Assembly (NCBI GenBank): GCA_010094025.1
Contig: ML991786.1
Span: 372,001-436,000, forward strand
Length of the DNA: 64,000 nucleotides
Reading direction: 5' to 3'
From: Viridothelium virens
Lineage: Eukaryota; Ascomycota; Dothideomycetes; Trypetheliales; Trypetheliaceae
The notes beneath the pieces are model-generated. The model did no database searches. It saw only the letters and a list, made by a program, of their open reading frames with translations, and was not told where the DNA came from. The position numbers and the translations under genes were made by a program. Below, piece after piece: positions 57,757 to 64,000 of the stretch. Every line of letters starts with the position of its first letter. Positions within the stretch are counted from its first letter, which is position 1.

Positions 57757-60344
57757 TCAGATCAATTCTCCCTCTTCTTCCAAAGCCTCACCGTCCTCAT
57801 CGTCTTCCAAATCCATCCCCGCCATTGCCTCCTCAGCTCTCCGCTGCACCTCCGCCAGTCCACTGAGTTCTTCTACGTAACCCTTTTCTCCCAGTGCGCG
57901 TTTTACGAAATCCCATCCGTCTTTCTCATAAGTCGCTAAGATGCGTGGGCTACATGCGGAACAGCAATCATAGGGACGTCCAATGAATGGCACATTGCTG
58001 AAAGTTGATAGAAATCCACGGAGTGTGTGTGGAAGCGTGCCAAGGGGATGTTTGAAATTGCTAGCCTCGCTTACAGGATCGGTAGCCGGTAGATTACCAT
58101 CGGACGGAGCGCTAACTTTTGTAGGTTGGCCAGAGGAGTCAGATGATTCCTCAGATATTGAGGCTTCTGTCCTTTCACTTGAAGAAGGCATGGAATGTGG
58201 TGATGTTGTTGGAGGTTGTTGAGGTCGATGAGACTTTGTATCAGGCGGAAGGTCTGGTGCCGTCGCCGCAGCGGAGGGATGCTGTTTATCGGTAGTGGCA
58301 GGGGCTCGAGCGCGGAGAGGATGTTGGAGGATGCTGACGAGAAGTTCTACCAGGAGAGCAGAAGCGATGGCGGCGATTCCGGGACGGGTGACGGTACACT
58401 GCTGATCTAGCGTTTGATCTTTGACTGACTATGGAGCTGGCATATTAGCACCCGAAAAAGCTTTGATTCTGAAGATGATACGGGAGGGCCAGTAGGTCAA
58501 GATCAATATCCTGGAGGAAACTTACGTCTGCAGGAGCCACAACATCATTGCAGAAATAGCAACCCAATTCCTCCTCACCTCTGGCTGAGGCTTTGAGCCC
58601 GTGTCTCATTACCACAAAAGTGTCGAAGCCCAATGCTGCGTTCAGGACGATCTTTTTGGCGCTCTTGCCCATCAGGGTCGGTAACCACCTACTCTCCCTT
58701 GTATCCATCAGCAAGAACACCGCATCATGCTCCTCGATCAATCTCTTCAGCTTCTCAAATTCCGCCTTTACTGTCTTCTCATCTGTAATCTCGTGCCCGG
58801 CCATGGGTACACTCATTACATGACCGTTTGCATCGACACCCGGATAGATTTCTGCTAAGGCTTCCGCAGCCCGGTAGGCCTTTTTAGCGCCACCATCGAG
58901 ACAGTCCTTAAAATCGAACAGAGGTTGCCGGACAGGATTTGAAAAGCTCACAACACCGTTGTCGACAAGCGTGATTTTCCGGACTCCCCAGCCCATCAAG
59001 TTCCGCGCAACGTAGGAGCCTAAGGTGCCGGCGCCGAGAAGAAGGCAAGATGTGTTCTTGATTACGTCTAGATCCAGAGATGGGGCGATTCGCCATTTGA
59101 TGAGTTTGAGATTGAGGTCTACTGCCTGGTCGGCCAGACGTGAGGGATCCATGTAGGCTGCCAGATCTACCATGCGATTCCGAAGACGATTACTATCGTC
59201 CCGCTCCCAACCAGTGATTTTGGGTATGTTAAATTCCTGGGATGTGGTAAGCGAGCCTTCATCTGATTTAGTCTTTGCGACTTGTTCAGTATCTGTCACA
59301 CTGATAGAGTGAACATTGAGAATGATGCTGTGCGACTGATCCCGCTTGAGGTGTGTGTCTCGATAGCAGAGAATCTGAACTTTGTCAAGCTTCCACCGCT
59401 GTTTGACAAGAACCAGGAGATTTCGCAACATCCACCCAGGGTTATAAGAGTAGGTAGAGGGATCTACGAAGCAGACGAAGCGATCGGCTTCATCGGTTCC
59501 TTCGAAGAAGCCGTTTTCGTAACTTGACAAGGAGCCTACCGACCATAGATAACCAAAATCCTTCGCAGTTGGTGTGATGGGCGTCTGTCTTTCGCCTTGC
59601 TGCTCGGGCTCTTCTTCGATCGAGGATTCGGCGTCTAAAGGAGGGAGATTTCTAATTCTCTTCGCAAGAAAGAACCCGTGCTGGCGCGTGTCTACCCCGT
59701 ATCGCCAGGTCTGCACTGTGTCGACAAGCCCAGTCGTCTCTCTTGGATCTAGCTTCTGGATCTTAGTACCTTCTTCTCCTTCTGACTTCCACGGAGGGTC
59801 GGAATGTAGGGCAGGAAAGGCGAAGTGATATGTAAATCGATATTTCTTCAGGTCTGCGAAGGAGATGGCTGTAAACGAAGCCAGCAACGAAGGGCATGAA
59901 AATATTGTGCCATCATTGATTGCGTCCCAAATCTATTACCAAATTAGCTTGTGGTCAGGAGATGTGTTGGGCTGTGTGCATGCCATTCGTCCTGCTCGCT
60001 CGATGATCGTTGGCCCATGGAAGTTTCTGTATTCCTCTATGGTATTGACATTCTTGATGATACCCTCAGCTCGGTACCAAGCGGCAGGTACGCTGAGATC
60101 AATTAGCTTGGATCAAGAGAAGGTTTCCGAGCAAAGGCACGTACTCGTCCGACGTAAGTGCATTTCCGTGAACCTGCATGCGACAAGATCGCGTAGGTGC
60201 ATCGCCTGGGCGCACTTCGTACAGTCCTAGGACTTTGCGCGCGGAGTCGTCTAAACCATCGTGGTTTAGTTTTAGAGAGGCGAGTGCAGAGAAGAAGCTC
60301 AACTCGATATCGGACGTCCAAGGAGTGAACTGTATCGTGGCCAT
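57757..60344 (-). CDS. atg7: Autophagy E1-like enzyme Atg7
   Basis: Activates the ubiquitin-like proteins Atg8 and Atg12 and passes them to Atg3 and Atg10. Minus-strand exons are 60344-60145, 60092-59984, 59932-58526 and 58428-57757, giving 795 aa. The N-domain begins [36 protein letters not shown] and HSDPPW follow; the adenylation domain has [20 protein letters not shown] (about 398-417). The catalytic cysteine is in [10 protein letters not shown] (Cys about 583). The C-terminal part has a Ser/Thr/Pro-rich insert of about 80 residues before the conserved GYVEELSGL, then an acidic tail. The middle intron (59933-59983, 51 bp) appears to be GC-AG, with donor ATG|GCATGC, since no GT is available and reading through meets a stop. 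Confidence 0.93.
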
Positions 60345-60733
60345 GGTAGAAATCGCTAACACTGGTATACGGAGAGAAGAGTTGAGTGGCGGGAGCTTAG
60401 GTGCAGGATTCGATGAGGCACAGTGCAGAAGACAGGATGCGAGTCATTCTTCTCAACGCCGTCATGCTCGGTGATGTCTTGTCTCGCATAGGCTCGAGGT
60501 CCTCTACAATGACGAAGGCGGGGGGAAAGCCAGATAAGCTTGCGGCAGCGCATCTAGCCTAGCCGCTTTGAAGCTTGGCGCGAGATCTTGTCGCGTGCAC
60601 AGGGTGTGCCATCTTCCACGACGCGTCGAGGCGTGACACGCGACCAGCTGACTGCCTGGAAGATCTCATGTCCCCTCGCTTCTATTGACCGATTGACATG
60701 TATCCTACTACTTGGTTCGCCTGATCTTGGACA
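60345..60733. promoter_or_regulatory. Divergent promoter, atg7 / dCMP deaminase, with an ACGCGT box
   Basis: 389 bp between two start codons. ACGCGT occurs at 60621-60626, with a second CGCG nearby (about 60639). It lies 108 bp before the dCMP deaminase start, a position suitable for cell-cycle control of nucleotide supply. Confidence 0.45.
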
Positions 60734-61959
60734 ATGTTGGTGGGTCTCTGCGGAGGTATCATTCCTCCAGAAATTTGACTCTGACAAGATTTATTATTGA
60801 GATAGCAAAATAGGCATTTGTGCAGGCAAGCACTCCGTCGCTATCAGTCTCATCGAAAAACATGCCTTCCAGCCAATCTCTCTACTCCGAACTGTCTCAA
60901 CTCCCGCCGTCGAGAAGAGTGCTTCAGATGCTCGCCTACCCGAATCACCACCCATTTCTTCAGTCCACACGTTCCCAAACGTGGACGAGCTCCTCGATTT
61001 TGTAACAAAGAGATGGCAAGAGCGTTGGGTGATGACTGACATATGGGATGAAAAGGACTTGGATGCATTACTTCGCCGCCCATTCTTCATCCTCGTTAGC
61101 GTCGAAGCTCCGGTGAGTGTGAGATGGCAGCGATTCAAAGCTCGATGCCTTGCACACTCCCTTGCGCCACCGACCTTGGAACAGTTTGTCCTCAGAAGTG
61201 ACGAACACCTCTACAGCCCAGAGACTGGTCTTGCGAAGCTCCTTGATCGCGCTCAAGTACGCTTACTGAACCCCTCTGCTTCAATCAAGACTCTACATGC
61301 GGCATTAGAGAACTTGGATTTGGCTGACGAGAAGAGACTGCGGCCGACTTGGGATCAGTATTTTATGCAACTCGCTTCTTTAGCTGCACAGAGAAGCAAT
61401 TGCATGAAAAGGCGAGTAGGCTGCGTGCTAGTGCGGGAAAGACGAGTCATTAGTACAGGCTACAATGGCACACCCAGAGGGCTTCAAAATTGTAACGAGG
61501 GCGGCTGTAAGTTGTTTAACATGTGACACAATGGCCTGAACGCACTGAAAGTTTCAAGGTCCAAGGTGCAATGGTGGTCAAAGTGCAGGAGTAGCTCTAT
61601 CAACTTGCCTCTGTATTCATGCCGAAGAAAATGCACTCCTCGAAGCCGGTAGGGAACGTATTCGCGAAGGCTCAACCCTGTACTGCGATACCTGTCCCTG
61701 CTTGACGTGCAGCATCAAGATTGCGCAGGTTGGTATCAACGAAGTCGTTTATAGCCAAGGCTATTACATGGATACCGAGGTGCTTGTTGATCTTCGAACT
61801 CGACATAACAGAATTCTAATCTGAACAGACAGCTGCAGTCTTCAGAGAAGCCGGCGTACAGCTTCGACAATTTTCTCCCGTAAGTACGTCGCCATGGCCA
61901 ATCTGCCATTAGCTAACACTGTGAACCAGCCGCGACACGGTTTAGTAGAGTTAACCTAG
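60734..61959 (+). CDS. dcd1: Deoxycytidylate (dCMP) deaminase
   Basis: Zinc enzyme converting dCMP to dUMP, the substrate of thymidylate synthase, usually activated by dCTP and inhibited by dTTP. Exons are 60734-60755, 60814-61506, 61559-61779, 61829-61879 and 61930-61959, giving 338 aa. The first 22-nt exon with exon 2 builds a degenerate P-loop-like start, MLVGLCGGICAGKHSVAI, as in fungal Dcd1. The deaminase domain begins about residue 190 (WDQYFMQLASLAAQRSNCMK). Zinc and catalytic residues are HAE (259-261) and PCLTC (285-289); NGTPRG and CPRCNGG are the usual neighbours. Short final exons give the tail PRHGLVELT. The third intron's donor, GTGCTT, is weak, but the join restores the family sequence. 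Confidence 0.92.
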
Positions 61960-63386
61960 TCATCGACTGCTTGCACTTGTGTCCGTAAAGGGGCTTGCAG
62001 TATGGGAAGCTACCCCTTCCCATGCAGATACTCTCACGAATCATTGACATGCGATAAATCTTGTCCCGCGTTTGATCGACGTGGTTGCACGCGCAGAGGA
62101 TAGCTTGGAGGCATAGCGTTGTAACCATTGGCAAGGCCGATCTCCTTAGATAAGGATAATGGCCAAGATCTCATGCATTCTTGCATAATGATATAGTCTA
62201 AGTATCTCTATAGAAATGGGCTGCTAATTTGGAACCAGCAGTATGACGGCACGCATTAGCTGGGCGGCTGTAGACTCACACGTTGAACACAATAATTTGA
62301 ACGAAATGGACGACTCGGACGAATCAGTTGCGACGGCCCATTCTGCATAATGACTTCTGGGCGTGATGGAAACTTCTACAGCCACTGATGAACAGTTGGT
62401 TGGCTTTGTGCATCAATTCAGCCCCAGAACAAGGCGAAAGTTTGAGCGGGGTCAGGCTAGATGGTGGACTAGTCACCTACAAGATCTTACACAACTTCAT
62501 GCGCAAATTGAGTCTGCATTTGAGAACTCCTCTCAAAGCGATGCCCTAGATTTTCATTTCCTAGTCAAGCACTAAGTTACACCATTCATACATACTTCAT
62601 TCCATCGTCTTACCACCTACCTCACCGACTCTCGTGCATGAAGCACCAAGGTTTCTAGCCACCTAAAGTTTGTGATGCCCTCTGCCTCCTGTTCGCGTCT
62701 AACATCCAGTTGTGTCGTGACACTACATGTGAACACACACACTTGTCGTTCCTGAGATCTCAGAATTTCTATCAGTGAAACCAAAAGATTGGTTCATAAG
62801 TATTGCACGAACGAGACATGTGCTTGGGGAGCCATGAAGCACTTGCTCAGACGTCCTCCGCCACTCTTTCGGCAGCGTCGACGCAAGTCCTTCATCTTTC
62901 GTGGAAATGGCGTGATCTACATAAAGGTACGTTGATCGTTAGGCATCATTCCGTGTTTTATCTGCGCCTTTCTTCATAACGCAGTTTCGCTTGATCTTCC
63001 ATCCCCAACGCAGAATGATCATGCAACCACGCCCAGCCCGCTGATCAAAACTTCTCTTCCGCGTTTAACGCAGCAATGGCTGCCCAGGGTTACAGCCATC
63101 ATGTTGCTAGGAAGCACTAACTGCGAAGACGCTTGATTTCGTCGCTGAAGATGCCGCTTCGACAGTAGCAGGTAAGTGCTGGCCTGTAGAAAGCAGGGCA
63201 GAACAGGCATTTCCCGCTCGTACCGGTCTCAATGATGAACTGCCAATAAAACACTATTTATTAGCTTGGCTCGAGCAGTTTCTGACCTGTAGCCTTTGTC
63301 GCTGCTCAATTCACGACTCAGCGTTTACCATCAAAGGTACTGTCTGGAAGTATCTTTGAATTACATCAATTGAAACTGAACATACA
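61960..63386. other. Intergenic region before the secreted peptide gene
   Basis: About 1.4 kb. An open frame at 62366-62575 (69 aa from ATG, beginning METSTATDEQLVGFVHQ) is unrecognised and may be chance. No repeat or RNA gene was seen. Confidence 0.4.
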
Positions 63387-63690
63387 ATGCGTCTCTTTGC
63401 GATACTAGTAACATTTGCAGCTGTTGTCAATGCTGCACCTATAGGTAATGTCAAATTCTTGTATGTATTAGTTATCGGACCGTATCTGATGCCATCTAGT
63501 TCGAAGGGTCCCTGGATTTGCCATTGAGGAGCGTGTGGTTTACCCCGACGAAATGGTGAATTATCCGGATGATTACTCTGAGCAGAAGAAGCGAACAACA
63601 ACTGCAAACATCGAGGAGCGGATCGTATATCCTGATGAGATGATAGCTTATCCCGATGACTACTCTGAGCAAAAGAAGCGAGCTTCTTAG
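63387..63690 (+). CDS. Small secreted peptide precursor with Kex2-bounded repeats
   Basis: Exons 63387-63444 and 63500-63690 (55-bp GT-AG intron), giving 82 aa. A clear signal peptide, MRLFAILVTFAAVVNA, is followed by a dibasic RR and two copies of a 29-residue unit, each containing VYPDEM, then YPDDYSEQ, and ending KKR, the recognition site of Kex2-type proteases. A shorter, related third unit ending EQKKR lies just downstream (to about 63795). The locus looks interrupted about once, so its present state of function is open. The plan (signal peptide, near-identical Tyr-containing units, dibasic separators) is that of fungal Kex2-processed repeat proteins, including dikaritin-type RiPP precursors and some pheromones. 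No UstYa/DUF3328 oxidase gene is visible before the window ends. Confidence 0.62.
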
Positions 63691-64000
63691 CCTGATCTTG
63701 AGGGAAAGATTGTTTATCCTGACGGCTACTTCGAGCAGAAGAAGCGTTACCCAGAACCAGATATTGTGGAGAGAGTTGCTTCCTCAAATGAGTAAACTTA
63801 AGAATGAGTAGGAAAACATGTTAAAGGATAAGAAAGTGGGAACGTATGGATCATGAGGAGCAAACATGGTGAGAATCATTAGTTAGGATCCATGTTCTTT
63901 AAAATACATACACGCGAATCGCGTCTAAATCGAGTTTAATATGAAGGCATCGCCTCTAAAGTTTTACAGTGTTAATGTCTTCACGATCATCCAAATTGCT
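63691..64000 (+). other. Third repeat unit and right-edge flank
   Basis: To about 63795 this holds sequence related to the repeat units of the preceding peptide gene. The rest is AT-rich 3' flank. Any partner genes would lie to the right of the window. Confidence 0.5.

Noticed and set aside
62366-62575. 69-aa open frame
   Set aside because: Short, unrecognised and without promoter or homology evidence; mentioned only in the intergenic entry.

Overview
The window is nuclear DNA of a filamentous ascomycete (Pezizomycotina; a Dothideomycete is my guess, not proven). The evidence is short spliceosomal introns of about 50-100 bp with CTRAY-like branch sites, a StuA-type APSES regulator, a fungal LRR adenylate cyclase and a DUF1993 protein. 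I read 19 protein-coding genes on both strands and worked out exon joins by eye from splice sites and frame. I saw no rRNA, tRNA, CRISPR or intact transposon.

Layout. 1-1.8 kb: no gene. 1.8-10.4 kb (minus): sec18/NSF, an Ecm4-type glutathionyl-hydroquinone reductase and the zinc transporter msc2. 10.8-17.5 kb (plus): alg1, a TFIIIC90-like subunit and a membrane protein of unknown function. 17.7-20.4 kb (minus): an unknown protein, an enlarged Pmp3-family protein and the mitochondrial acylcarnitine carrier. 22.3-29.0 kb (plus): adenylate cyclase. 31.4-33.7 kb (plus): the inner nuclear membrane protein src1. 33.7-43.6 kb: nearly 10 kb without a recognisable gene, its last 2.7 kb looking like an exceptionally long leader of stuA. 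43.6-45.6 kb (plus): stuA. 48.0-53.7 kb (minus): mpe1 and dpb2. 54.0-55.5 kb (plus): a NASP/Sim3-like histone chaperone. 55.8-60.3 kb (minus): a DUF1993 gene and atg7. 60.7-62.0 kb (plus): dCMP deaminase. 63.4-63.8 kb (plus): a small secreted peptide gene with Kex2-bounded repeats.

Most genes are housekeeping: vesicle fusion, ER glycosylation and zinc supply, Pol III transcription, 3'-end processing, replication, nucleotide supply, autophagy. cyaA and stuA are signalling and developmental regulators. Replication-linked genes (dpb2 with the histone chaperone, and dcd1) each have an ACGCGT box in the short region before the start.

Most interesting: (1) the terminal secreted repeat peptide, which resembles precursors of Kex2-processed fungal peptides; (2) the roughly 2.7-kb stretch before stuA that is nearly free of ATG on the sense strand only, with two tiny upstream ORFs; (3) competing 3' splice sites in src1 that would give one- or two-span membrane proteins, as alternative splicing does in budding yeast SRC1; (4) two GC-AG introns (ecm4, atg7), a 17-nt micro-exon and a stop-free 69-bp intron; (5) a diverged non-coding repeat in three copies.
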